A program made the position numbers and the translations under genes. The notes under the pieces were generated by a model. The model did no database searches. It saw nothing but the letters and a program-made list of their open reading frames with translations, and was not told where the DNA came from. 45,121 nt of DNA from Clostridia bacterium (GTDB lineage Bacteria; Bacillota; Clostridia; Oscillospirales; Acutalibacteraceae), in the NCBI GenBank assembly GCA_900768075.1, contig CAAGBN010000067.1:1-45121 (forward strand), given 5' to 3'. Below are positions 6,604 through 14,849 of the stretch, in pieces (the first letter of the stretch is position 1; each line of letters opens with the position of its first letter).

Positions 6604-8427
6604 ATGTGCGGGATTATAGGCTATGTAGGCGAAAATAACGCAGTGCCTTATCTGATAAAGGGACTAAAAAAACTCGAATACCGAGGTTATGATTCATCGG
6701 GTATTGCACTTCAAAAGGGTAATGAGATATTCACTCTCAAGCGTCAGGGTAAAATTGAAGAGCTTGAAAAGGTAATAACCCCGTCACTTTTTTCCTGCTG
6801 TGGCATAGGTCATACACGTTGGGCAACTCACGGCAAGCCCTCAAGAATAAATGCTCACCCTCACCTTAGTCAGAAGGGCACCTTTGCTGTAGTGCACAAC
6901 GGCATTATCGAAAACGCTGACGCTCTCAGAGATACTCTTTCAAAAGAGGGCTACTGCTTTATTTCGGAAACTGATACCGAGGTAGTCTGTCAGCTTTTAG
7001 AAAGAAATTTCAAGGGTAATGTCATAGACTCTCTTAAAGAAACCGTAAGTCTCCTTGAGGGCTCTTATGCTCTTGGCATTATTCATAAAGACTTTCCTGA
7101 CATTATCTACTGTGCAAAAAAAGACAGTCCCCTTCTCGTATCAGTCAGCAGCTTCGGCTCTTTTGTTTTTTCTGACACTATTGCTGTTTCTCAGTATTGC
7201 AACAGCTGCTACAGCCTCGAGGACGGTGAATTTGCAGCAGTTACAAAAAGCTCTGTCACCTTTTATGACAAGGAAGAAAACATTATCATAAAGACGGCAA
7301 CCAAGATTTCATCAGAAAAATACGACACAGAAAAGCTCGGCTTTCCTCACTATATGCTAAAAGAAATATATGAAGAGCCTACAGCATTGAAGAACACTCT
7401 TAGCTCTTATATCACCGACGGTAAGATCTGTTTTCCTCTTGCACAAATGGGCAGCGAATATATCGCAAGCATAGAAAAAATTTACATTGTCGGCTGTGGC
7501 TCGGCATATCATGCAGGAGTTTACGGCAGATATGTAACAGAAAATCTCACAGGCATAGCCACCTGCGCAGAAATCGCAAGTGAATTCCGTTACGGCAGTG
7601 TACCTCTCAATGAAAAAAGCCTCGTAATTCTAATAAGCCAGAGCGGAGAAACAGCTGACACTATTGCCGCTTTGAAAAAAGCCAAGGAGCAAAAGGCAAA
7701 AACTCTGTCAATAATCAATGTCGAATCAAGCACTATGTCCAAGCTTTCGGATATGATTATTTACACCAAGGCCGGCAGAGAAATTGCCGTAGCAACTACC
7801 AAGGCTTATCTTTGTCAGTGTGCTGTTATGTATCTTCTCGCCTTATATCTTGGTGAAAAATCAGGCATAATATCCTCTGATGATTTTGCACTGCTATTGA
7901 AAGAGCTTCAAAAATCTGCTGATTCTGTAAAAACAGCACTGAGCCTTTGCGATAAAATTTCATCTGCAGCCTCACTGCTCAAAAATGCTGAACATATTTA
8001 TTTTATCGGCAGAAATACCGACTATGCGTTGTCTCTCGAGGGCTCACTCAAGCTAAAGGAAATAAGCTACATTCACTGCGAGGCTTATCCTGCAGGAGAG
8101 CTTAAACACGGCACTATCTCACTGATTGAAAAGGGTACACCTGTAGTTGCAGTTTGTCTTCGGGAGGATATCTTTCAGAAAAGCCTCAGCGGAATAAAAG
8201 AGGTCAAATCACGAGGAGCTCAGATTATTGCTCTGATTAAAGAAAAATATGCCTGTCAGTTTGACAGCAACGATATTATCATAACCTTAAATGATGAGCT
8301 TTCTGACAATATGAGCCTTTTATCCGGGGCAGTTCCTCTTCAACTTCTGAGCTACTGTGTGGCTGTAATGAGGGGCTGTGAGGTAGACAAACCGAGGAAT
8401 CTTGCTAAGTCTGTAACTGTTGAGTAA
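6604..8427 (+). CDS. glmS: Glutamine--fructose-6-phosphate aminotransferase
   Basis: A 607-residue enzyme making glucosamine 6-phosphate from fructose 6-phosphate and glutamine, the entry to peptidoglycan amino sugars. MCGIIGYVG supplies the N-terminal catalytic Cys after Met removal; HTRWATHGKPSRINAHPH and NGIIENADALR complete the glutaminase half (about 1-215). Two SIS domains follow (about 285-420 and 455-590; GCGSAYHAG, SQSGETADT, YPAGELKHG). The C-terminus DKPRNLAKSVTVE is the conserved GlmS tail containing the Lys that contacts the sugar. Full length. Ribosome site AAGGAG. Divergent from ydcF-like gene. A cloverleaf repeat begins 4 bases past its stop. Confidence 0.97.
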   Translation: MCGIIGYVGENNAVPYLIKGLKKLEYRGYDSSGIALQKGNEIFTLKRQGKIEELEKVITPSLFSCCGIGHTRWATHGKPSRINAHPHLSQKGTFAVVHNGIIENADALRDTLSKEGYCFISETDTEVVCQLLERNFKGNVIDSLKETVSLLEGSYALGIIHKDFPDIIYCAKKDSPLLVSVSSFGSFVFSDTIAVSQYCNSCYSLEDGEFAAVTKSSVTFYDKEENIIIKTATKISSEKYDTEKLGFPHYMLKEIYEEPTALKNTLSSYITDGKICFPLAQMGSEYIASIEKIYIVGCGSAYHAGVYGRYVTENLTGIATCAEIASEFRYGSVPLNEKSLVILISQSGETADTIAALKKAKEQKAKTLSIINVESSTMSKLSDMIIYTKAGREIAVATTKAYLCQCAVMYLLALYLGEKSGIISSDDFALLLKELQKSADSVKTALSLCDKISSAASLLKNAEHIYFIGRNTDYALSLEGSLKLKEISYIHCEAYPAGELKHGTISLIEKGTPVVAVCLREDIFQKSLSGIKEVKSRGAQIIALIKEKYACQFDSNDIIITLNDELSDNMSLLSGAVPLQLLSYCVAVMRGCEVDKPRNLAKSVTVE

Positions 8428-8431
8428 GTTT

Positions 8432-8514
8432 CGGGCGGCTCCATTAAAATCGCAAAGCGATTTTACGGCCGCGAAGCGGTCGACCCGAACGCAGTTCGGG
8501 TATGGAGCCGCCCG
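8432..8514. repeat. Cloverleaf repeat, copy B (directly after glmS)
   Basis: Closing stem CGGGCGGCTCCA (8432-8443) / TGGAGCCGCCCG (8503-8514). Arm 1 TAAAATCGC-aaa-GCGATTTTA (8445-8465), arm 2 CGGCCGC-gaa-GCGGTCG with one G-T pair (8466-8482), arm 3 ACCCGAAC-gca-GTTCGGGT (8483-8501), identical to arm 3 of copy A. No T run follows, so it is not an ordinary intrinsic terminator, although it is the only stem directly after glmS. Confidence 0.9.
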
Positions 8515-8600
8515 ACCCACTGCAGGCAGAAGCCCGACCCTCAGCTCTCTGACCTCTTTGGAAAATTCCAAGACTTTTATTTAATTTTATGTTAATACGG

Positions 8601-8629
8601 TTGAATTTTCTTCGGTAATAAGGTATAAT
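8601..8629 (+). promoter_or_regulatory. Promoter of the DivIVA-like gene
   Basis: TTGAAT at 8601-8606 and TATAAT at 8624-8629, spacer 17 bases, 45 bases before the start codon. Confidence 0.7.
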
Positions 8630-8674
8630 TTCTGAGAATGGATTATTATGATTATTTTCAGGGAGTGATATAAA

Positions 8675-9106
8675 ATGTCAGATATCAATTTTACCGTTAC
8701 CGAACGCGGATATGAAATCACAGAAGTTAATAAATACATCACCATGATTCAGCAGGAATATGCAAATGCTGTTGCATGGGGCGAAGAAATGGAAAGAAAA
8801 TATGAGGAGCTCAAGAAGAGCGTTGATGAGTACGGCCTTTTCTTCACCATAAGCGAAGAAAACCAGAACGAGGTTATCTCCAACGTATTTGCAGAGCTTT
8901 CCAAAACCGTAGCTCAGTCAAAGGCTGAAGCTGACCGCAAGGCACGTGAAATCGTTGACTCTGCCAACATCCAGGCAAGAGAAATCAAACGTAAGGCTAT
9001 GGAAAATTCAGTTGAAATCAGAACCCAGAACACTACTATCATGAATAACCTGAAGGCTGTTAACGAAATGATAAATGTAGTTGTAGAAAAAGGACTTCAG
9101 TATTAA
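8675..9106 (+). CDS. DivIVA-like coiled-coil protein
   Basis: A 143-residue soluble protein. The N-terminus FTVTERGYEITEVNKYITMI resembles the DivIVA/GpsB membrane-targeting start, in which a GYdxxEVdxfl segment precedes a coiled coil. Residues 30-60 and 85-140 are long, charged, heptad-like helices (AELSKTVAQSKAEADRKAREIVDSANIQAREIKRKA). DivIVA proteins gather at curved membrane such as the septum and recruit partners. The ribosome site GGGAGTG lies 7 bases upstream. The next gene, 36 bases downstream, encodes a membrane protein and is probably cotranscribed. DivIVA assignment rests on the N-terminal motif and coiled coil. Confidence 0.7.
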   Translation: MSDINFTVTERGYEITEVNKYITMIQQEYANAVAWGEEMERKYEELKKSVDEYGLFFTISEENQNEVISNVFAELSKTVAQSKAEADRKAREIVDSANIQAREIKRKAMENSVEIRTQNTTIMNNLKAVNEMINVVVEKGLQY

Positions 9107-9142
9107 GCTGTAATATCAGCAAAATAAAGGATGTGATACAAT

Positions 9143-11344
9143 TTGGCTAACCACAGACCTAAAAGTCTGAGCGAGCTTAATAATGTTTATGATAAAGCTA
9201 TGCGCGCTGAAAGAGCCATCAAGGAAGGCTCAAGCCTGCTCAGTGTTCCCGATGCAAAAGATACTCCCCAGAATGAAAATATATTTAAAGAGCTTGAGGA
9301 TAAGGCAGCCCAGGCTGAAAAAAATCAGGTTTTTGACCCTGATATAACCAATATTGCCAATGATTTTCTTAAAAGATATGCTCAGACTGAAAAGCCTAAG
9401 CCTGCACCTAAAGAAATCAAGCGACCTGCTCCGTCAATTCAGAGCGTATATCACAGCGCAGTAAAGCCCAAAGCAGAAGAAAAGCAGGGTATTTCTCTTA
9501 ATATGAACGAGAATCCTGCTCTCAATATAGATGCTCCCGCTATGCCTTTGCATAAGCCTGCCGCTACTATACCTGCAGCTCAGCCCGAGCCTGCACCTAA
9601 GGCAGAGACTCCTGCTGAAGAAATAGCTGAAGCTGCGCCTGAAGTGCCCGTAGTAACTGCACCTCAGACAGTTGTAACTGAGACACCCTCTGTGGCACAG
9701 GACATCCCTGCAGACACTGTCGCTACCGAAAAGCCTCAGGTCAGAAAAGCAGCTTCTGCACCTGCTGTGGTTCATACTCACCCGCGCAGAATACGCATAA
9801 CAAGTACCGAGCGCAACGAGCTTATGGAAGAATATATGAGAGTTATGTCAGATGATTATGACGATGACGAAGAATATAAAAAGCCAAAGTTCAGCTTCTT
9901 CAAAAAGAAGAAAAAGTATGAGGAAGAGCTCGATACAGAGCCTGTAGCAGAGCTTTATGAGGAGCCTGCTGAGGAAGACGAGACTCACGATGATGAAGTT
10001 CCCGTTGTGCCCTTTGACAATTCAGATGTCAGATATACTGACGAATACTCAGAGCCTGTTTCAGAGGAAGTATCAGCACCTCAGGAGCAGATGAACATCT
10101 ATGATTATATTGAAGCTGATTTCGATTACAGCGAAGAAGACGAATATTCCGGCGATGAAGAAGACGGTATTCTTGATGTTTCTTTAGCTGACAATATAAA
10201 GCCTCAGGAAGATGCAGAAGAACCCATCGAAGAATCTCAGGAAGCTACAGAAGAAGAAACTGCTGCAGAGCTTTCTGAAGAATCTCAGGAAGTTATTGAA
10301 GAAGCTGTTGAAGAAACAGCAGAAGAAATCGTTATGCCCGAGGAAGCTGAAGAATCAGAAGAGACCTCACAGCCTACCGATGAAAACGCTGAAGAAACCT
10401 GCAAGGATGCTCCCCCAAGCGATATGGTATTTGAAGATGTCTTTTCAGTATCAGATCAGGCTATGAGAAGTCACACCGGTGGAAATTGGGAAGAGGTTTT
10501 CGGCAAGGCTGATGATACAGCTGCCGAGGATATTGTTGAAGCTCCCGAAGAAGAATATCCCGAATACACCGACGAGGAAGCTGAAGAAGAGACTGTTCAG
10601 CCTGTTGAAGAATATGAAAGCGAAGAGAAAAACAGCGAAGAGTATGCTGAAGAAGAGCCTGCCTATAAAGAGAGCAAGAAAAATCTTCCCCTTAAGATAC
10701 TCACTGTTGTTTTAGCTGTATTATGTATCGTCGGTGCTGCTGCAACTCTGATGATTTCAGTGCTGCTTGACGTTGACTCAGGCAACCTGGTTTCAGACAG
10801 ATACAGAGCATTCAGCGTATCTGAGGATCTTACAGAGTTGGGTCTTGAAAAAGGCACTCTCGTTATTACCGAGAACATTTATGCTCACATAGATGACCTT
10901 TATGTTTATACAGATGAGACTTCAGCTTATCATTTCGGCAAGGTTGTTTCAAGCATAACTAATCTTTCAGGCGATTATCTCTACCTGACTAAGAATAACA
11001 CTGACTCATTGCTCATTAACCGTGATAACAGCCTTGGCGTTGTTATTGCTACATATGACGGTATCGGTTCGATGCTTTCAGCAATATGTCAGAACTATAT
11101 TTTAATCTCAGGTGCTCTTTTACTTCTTGCAGTCGCTATGATTGTCTGCTTCATCTTAATCAGCCGTCGCAAAACCTACATCGACGAGCTTGTTGAAGAA
11201 GTCACTGAAGAAACAGATAACTCTGACGATGACAGCACAGACTCTGACGGTACCGACGCTGACGAAAGCGAAGATGAAGACGTTGAATATTACACCGACT
11301 ACGATACCGACGGCATCGAGGAAGGCTTATTCAGCAGTATTTGA
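9143..11344 (+). CDS. Large acidic membrane protein with signal-peptidase-like external domain
   Basis: A 733-residue protein starting at TTG after AAAGGATGTG. Residues 1-25 (KSLSELNNVYDKAMRAERAIKEG) are helical. Residues 30-510 are a disordered Pro/Ala then Glu/Asp-rich stretch of acidic near-repeats, with a Lys cluster (SFFKKKKK) near 252. A first membrane helix lies at about 513-538, an external domain of about 110 residues, and a second helix at about 651-673, then an acidic tail. The external domain (EKGTLVITENI... HFGKVVSSI... GDYLYLTKNN... GVVIATYDGIGSML) follows the strand order of SipW-type signal peptidases, but the catalytic Ser position appears replaced. Likely a structural partner of the DivIVA-like protein. 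Function unknown. Confidence 0.75.
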   Translation: MANHRPKSLSELNNVYDKAMRAERAIKEGSSLLSVPDAKDTPQNENIFKELEDKAAQAEKNQVFDPDITNIANDFLKRYAQTEKPKPAPKEIKRPAPSIQSVYHSAVKPKAEEKQGISLNMNENPALNIDAPAMPLHKPAATIPAAQPEPAPKAETPAEEIAEAAPEVPVVTAPQTVVTETPSVAQDIPADTVATEKPQVRKAASAPAVVHTHPRRIRITSTERNELMEEYMRVMSDDYDDDEEYKKPKFSFFKKKKKYEEELDTEPVAELYEEPAEEDETHDDEVPVVPFDNSDVRYTDEYSEPVSEEVSAPQEQMNIYDYIEADFDYSEEDEYSGDEEDGILDVSLADNIKPQEDAEEPIEESQEATEEETAAELSEESQEVIEEAVEETAEEIVMPEEAEESEETSQPTDENAEETCKDAPPSDMVFEDVFSVSDQAMRSHTGGNWEEVFGKADDTAAEDIVEAPEEEYPEYTDEEAEEETVQPVEEYESEEKNSEEYAEEEPAYKESKKNLPLKILTVVLAVLCIVGAAATLMISVLLDVDSGNLVSDRYRAFSVSEDLTELGLEKGTLVITENIYAHIDDLYVYTDETSAYHFGKVVSSITNLSGDYLYLTKNNTDSLLINRDNSLGVVIATYDGIGSMLSAICQNYILISGALLLLAVAMIVCFILISRRKTYIDELVEEVTEETDNSDDDSTDSDGTDADESEDEDVEYYTDYDTDGIEEGLFSSI

Positions 11345-11388
11345 TAAATTTTTACAGTATATATTTTCAACACTTTTACAAGTTTTGT

Positions 11389-11417
11389 TTGACATTTAAA
11401 TAATACTGATGTAAAAT
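11389..11417 (+). promoter_or_regulatory. Promoter of the diacylglycerol-kinase-like gene
   Basis: TTGACA at 11389-11394 and TAAAAT at 11412-11417 with a 17-base spacer. The predicted RNA start (about 11424) falls inside the terminator hairpin described at 11418-11455. Confidence 0.7.
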
Positions 11418-11455
11418 AATAGTGCAATGGTTTTTCCGTTGCACTATTTTAATTA
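11418..11455 (+). terminator. Hairpin terminator overlapping a promoter
   Basis: AATAGTGCAA and TTGCACTATT flank a loop of about 10 bases and are followed by TTTTAATT. It most likely ends the transcript of the large acidic membrane protein gene while sitting at the start of the next transcript. Confidence 0.7.
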
Positions 11456-11519
11456 AAAAAATTAACCTCATTTGAGTTTTATTTCAGAAAGGAAGCTCCT
11501 TAAGGAGCAAATTATCATC

Positions 11520-12473
11520 ATGGAAAACATCAAGAAAAAAGTACTGCTCATCGTTAACCCTTGTGCGGGCAAGACCAAAACAAGAATCGGTGCTAAAGAT
11601 ATCGTATCAAGCTTCCCCGAGGATAAATACGAATTCACTGTAAAAGAAACAACCTGCCAGGGCGATGCAACCAACATAGTTAAAAACGAGCTTGACGGCC
11701 ATGATATGGTTGTCTGCTGTGGCGGTGACGGTACCCTTAACGAGACAATCAACGGTGTAATGAGTATGCCTCGCAGAGCACCTATCGGCTATGTACCCTC
11801 AGGTACAACCTGCGACCTTGCTTCAACCTTAGGCATCCCCAACAAGGTTGAGACAGCTACCAAGTACATTCTTGAGGGCAACACCAATGACTATGATATC
11901 GGTCTTTTCAACAACAGATACTTTACTTATATTGCAACCTTCGGTGCTTTCACAAAAAACTCATATGCTACTCCTCAGAAGCTCAAAAACCGCTTCGGTC
12001 ACGCTGCTTACGTAGTTGAAGCTATGAAAGAAATCAAAGATATTCACGGCACACACCTTAAGGTTGAGCACGACGGTGGTGAAATTGAAGGTCATTTCTG
12101 TTTTGGCTCAATTTCAAACTCATCCTCAATCGCTGGTATGTTCCAGCTCAGAGAAGACGAGGTAAGACTCAATGACGGTTTGTTTGAAGTATTCCTCATC
12201 CCAAAAATGAGCATTCCTAAGCTTGTAAGAACAATTCTTGAGGTAAAGGCTCAGATATATAACCCCGAAAGAGTTATCTATCTCAGAACTTCAAAAATCC
12301 GCATTTCTTCACCTGACGAAGATCTCAGCTGGTCTCTTGACGGTGAATTCGGCGGTAAACACAGAGATGTTATGATTCACATCCTCGAAAGAGCTATCAG
12401 AATCTGCACACCTGAAAATCCCCTTTTCATCAAGCATCGTCAGGAAACTGCTGAAGTCAACGATAACGATTGA
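11520..12473 (+). CDS. Diacylglycerol kinase / YegS-family lipid kinase
   Basis: A 317-residue enzyme of the DAGK catalytic family, which phosphorylates diacylglycerol or a related lipid using ATP at the inner membrane face. Motifs are LLIVNPCAGKTK at the start, VVCCGGDGTLNETING (the GGDGT nucleotide loop, about residues 60-76) and IGYVPSGTTCDLASTLGIP. Late residues SLDGEFGGKHRDVMIHILERAIRI match the C-terminal beta domain. I chose the ATG at 11520 over an upstream TTG at 11472 because AAGGAG lies 12 bases before it, and the upstream frame runs through a CTCCTTAAGGAG palindrome. Own promoter. No clear terminator. Confidence 0.9.
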   Translation: MENIKKKVLLIVNPCAGKTKTRIGAKDIVSSFPEDKYEFTVKETTCQGDATNIVKNELDGHDMVVCCGGDGTLNETINGVMSMPRRAPIGYVPSGTTCDLASTLGIPNKVETATKYILEGNTNDYDIGLFNNRYFTYIATFGAFTKNSYATPQKLKNRFGHAAYVVEAMKEIKDIHGTHLKVEHDGGEIEGHFCFGSISNSSSIAGMFQLREDEVRLNDGLFEVFLIPKMSIPKLVRTILEVKAQIYNPERVIYLRTSKIRISSPDEDLSWSLDGEFGGKHRDVMIHILERAIRICTPENPLFIKHRQETAEVNDND

Positions 12474-12535
12474 TTTAGAATGTAATTTTTTCAATAATTA
12501 CCACAAGAAATAATGAATTGTTTTTTAATAAATTA

Positions 12536-12564
12536 TTGACAAACTTATAATGTTAGTATATAAT
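12536..12564 (+). promoter_or_regulatory. Perfect promoter of the 34-codon gene
   Basis: TTGACA (12536-12541) and TATAAT (12559-12564), both fully consensus, with a 17-base spacer. This is the strongest promoter in the window by sequence. Confidence 0.85.
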
Positions 12565-12600
12565 ATCCGTAGAGTGATATTAGAGTGAGGAGGCTTATTT

Positions 12601-12705
12601 ATGGATTGGGCTGAATTTTTCCAGATACTTGCGGATTTTATAATGAAATTAGTTTCATTTTTCAAAAATTCAAAAGACGACACTACAGAAACAACTATTG
12701 CATAA
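12601..12705 (+). CDS. 34-residue small hydrophobic/amphipathic peptide
   Basis: A complete small gene not recognised as any family. The ATG follows GAGGAGG at 7 bases, the promoter is perfect consensus, and a strong terminator ends the unit 16 bases past the stop. The peptide starts MDWAEFFQILADF, continues IMKLVSFFKNSKDD and ends in TTETTIA. The first 23 residues can form an amphipathic helix with Trp/Phe/Ile/Leu on one face; the tail is polar. Estimated net charge is about -3. It has no signal peptide cleavage site or Cys. Options are a membrane-active small protein, a type I toxin-like peptide, or a phenol-soluble-modulin-like peptide; none can be shown here. Real expression is well supported by the signals. 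Confidence 0.75.
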   Translation: MDWAEFFQILADFIMKLVSFFKNSKDDTTETTIA

Positions 12706-12720
12706 TTTAAACTTATAATT

Positions 12721-12748
12721 AAAAGCTGCATTCAAATGCAGCTTTTTT
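12721..12748 (+). terminator. Intrinsic terminator of the 34-codon gene
   Basis: AAAAGCTGCATT-caa-ATGCAGCTTTTTT, a GC-rich stem with a six-T run. Confidence 0.9.
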
Positions 12749-12767
12749 ATTATGTAAATCTATCATA

Positions 12768-12798
12768 TAAAAAAACTCCTGCCCGTTAAAGCAGGAGT
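12768..12798 (-). terminator. Intrinsic terminator of the secreted-protein gene
   Basis: On the minus strand ACTCCTGC-tttaacgg-GCAGGAGT is followed by TTTTTT. It lies just after the minus-strand stop at 12805. Confidence 0.85.
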
Positions 12799-12804
12799 CA
12801 GATA

Positions 12805-14712
12805 TTATTTACCGTAGTTAAGCTGATCGCCGATGTTAGCAAACATATCGTCACAGCATACATATTCAATCTTGAAGAGAGTATTCATCAGGTTGAGTGC
12901 TGTAACCCAGATGGGCTTTAAGATTGAGTGGCAAAGGCAGTTACAATCCTTCTGCTTAAGATGCTCAAGCTCAATTCTTACCTCTGAATAGCAGTCTTCT
13001 TCCATTGTATCGCCTTTAAGGAAAACTACTCTGTCAGCAACACCGTGATATGTTCTTGATGTAGCTGTAATCTGATAAAGGTCGCTGTATTTCATACCCT
13101 GTACTACACAGTGGTATATGGGAGCTTCTCTGCCATTCTGAACAGCAGCCTTGTTGATGATGTCATCAGCATCGAGCACAACCTTCTTTGTAACACCCTC
13201 AGCACTTACTATCTGAATAGTGATTTCTTCGGGATGATTGTTATTGTCATCAGGATAGAAAACCTCGATAGGAATGCTGTAATATCTTGTTGATACATAA
13301 TAGCTGGGTGTAAGTGCGATATAACCGTCTGTTTCCTCATAGCTGAGAACGTTAGTGGGAAGTGTAACATCATAAATATTGACGTTAGTTGTACCAGTAC
13401 GGTTGCTCATCTTCCATAAGCCTGTGTATGTATAAAGGTTTGCATTATCGTAGTAGCTCTTAACATCGAGAGCTCTGCCGTTAACGGGAGTGTACTTATC
13501 CTTGTCGGGACCTGCAATAGCAACTATATCGCTGAGCACTTCGCCGTTTGCATCACGGTATGCTTTGCCGTCTTTATCATAGTACTGGAACTTATATGTC
13601 TTTGAGTGCATATCAAAACCGGGTGAAACGGTGATGCTTTTATAAACATTGCTGAGGTCTACAACATATGTAAACTCACCGTCAAAGTATGTCCAGTTGC
13701 CGTTGAAGGTGTAATATACCTGATGATCATCAGGCTTAATGGGAGCTGCAGAACCGTATGATGCGCTGAAGCCGTGAATTACATCTACTGTTTTAACAAC
13801 AGCACCTGCGTGGTTTTTGAACTTAACCTGGTGTGTTTCTCTTACACCTGCAAATATAGCGTAAACAGCATAATCTCTTCTTTCACTTTCACCCCCGAGA
13901 GGGAGTGTAAATTCTTTACTGCTGTTTGTTTTTGTATCTACTATATATATAGGAGCTTTATTAGTTGCTGTATCACCGAAAACCTTTGCATGTGCTTCAG
14001 GTGTGATATACTCGTTGGTTTCATAGTTTACCTGGCTGATTTTACGAGCATCAATAACATCCTTATTGAGCTGACCGTTTAACATAAGACCATCAGCGTT
14101 TTCGCTTACCCAACCGAGTAAGGTGTAGTCACTGAAGATTTTATCATCTTCTCTTACACATACGCCTGTATATGAAACTGCTTCACCCTCTTTAACATAC
14201 TTAACTGCAAGTTCCTTAGTTGTGTATGCATTAGCTTTAGTTGTGTCTATAATGTCAGCATATACGCAAGTTCTGTCATATGAATCTGCACCTGCAGTTG
14301 CAAAGGGATTGTAGAATGTTACCTTGTAATATTTAGCACCGGGCTCAGGTCTTTTTTCATTGCCGCAATTGTTACATTTCTCAATTTTTTCATAGTAAGG
14401 CTTACCGTCAACAGGCAGATACTTTTCCTGGTAGTCGTGGCCTGTAGGACTAACCTCATTTATGAAGATACCCATAAAGTTATTACATAAAGTACATTTT
14501 ACTCTTGTGTAACCGGGTGTTTCGCAACCTGCTTCAACATAAGTAAGAGGATCGTTGATATCGATATAACTTTCTTTATTGAAGTTGCAGCTTGAATTCG
14601 TGCAATAGGGAGTTACATCTCCGTCTGCTGCAGAAACAGTTAAAACAGCTGTCACAACGATAAGTGCAACAACAGCTAACCATATCAGGTATTTTTTCAT
14701 TGAACTTTTCAT
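12805..14712 (-). CDS. Secreted surface protein with Cys motifs and beta-repeat domains
   Basis: A 635-residue exported protein. Residues 1-28 are a signal peptide (KKYLIWLAVVALIVVTAVLTVSA, then ADG). Residues 36-125 carry CxxC-type pairs (CTLC, CNNC) around GHDY, a layout common in Clostridia surface proteins. Several segments such as YKVTFYNPF, HQVKFKNHAGAVVKTVDVIHG and YKFQYYDKDGKAY look like InlB/Listeria-Bacteroides-type beta repeats. The end reads DCNCLCHSILKPIW followed by a hydrophobic helix and CC, reminiscent of Cys/His C-terminal segments I recall in other Clostridia secreted proteins. No LPxTG sorting signal. Ribosome site GGAGGT precedes the ATG. Role in adhesion or envelope is inference. 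Confidence 0.75.
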   Translation of the reverse strand: MKSSMKKYLIWLAVVALIVVTAVLTVSAADGDVTPYCTNSSCNFNKESYIDINDPLTYVEAGCETPGYTRVKCTLCNNFMGIFINEVSPTGHDYQEKYLPVDGKPYYEKIEKCNNCGNEKRPEPGAKYYKVTFYNPFATAGADSYDRTCVYADIIDTTKANAYTTKELAVKYVKEGEAVSYTGVCVREDDKIFSDYTLLGWVSENADGLMLNGQLNKDVIDARKISQVNYETNEYITPEAHAKVFGDTATNKAPIYIVDTKTNSSKEFTLPLGGESERRDYAVYAIFAGVRETHQVKFKNHAGAVVKTVDVIHGFSASYGSAAPIKPDDHQVYYTFNGNWTYFDGEFTYVVDLSNVYKSITVSPGFDMHSKTYKFQYYDKDGKAYRDANGEVLSDIVAIAGPDKDKYTPVNGRALDVKSYYDNANLYTYTGLWKMSNRTGTTNVNIYDVTLPTNVLSYEETDGYIALTPSYYVSTRYYSIPIEVFYPDDNNNHPEEITIQIVSAEGVTKKVVLDADDIINKAAVQNGREAPIYHCVVQGMKYSDLYQITATSRTYHGVADRVVFLKGDTMEEDCYSEVRIELEHLKQKDCNCLCHSILKPIWVTALNLMNTLFKIEYVCCDDMFANIGDQLNYGK

Positions 14713-14786
14713 GTTATACCTCCTATAGTGTTTACATAAATAATCTTGCTGCTATATAGTGATAACAACATACTTTTTCGTATAAT

Positions 14787-14815
14787 ATAATATATTGTTT
14801 TCACGCAAAAGTCAA
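14787..14815 (-). promoter_or_regulatory. Promoter of the secreted-protein gene
   Basis: On the minus strand TTGACT (14815-14810) and TATTAT (14792-14787) with a 17-base spacer, 75 bases before the start codon. Confidence 0.65.
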
Positions 14816-14849
14816 CAATTTACTAAAACGTTAATATTTTTTACACGAA

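Noticed and set aside
8320..8571. Minus-strand frame across the glmS end and cloverleaf B
   Set aside because: It overlaps glmS and the repeat with no ribosome site or conserved motif.
11472..11519. Upstream TTG start for the diacylglycerol-kinase gene
   Set aside because: No ribosome site precedes it, and the following ATG at 11520 has AAGGAG and starts the conserved sequence.
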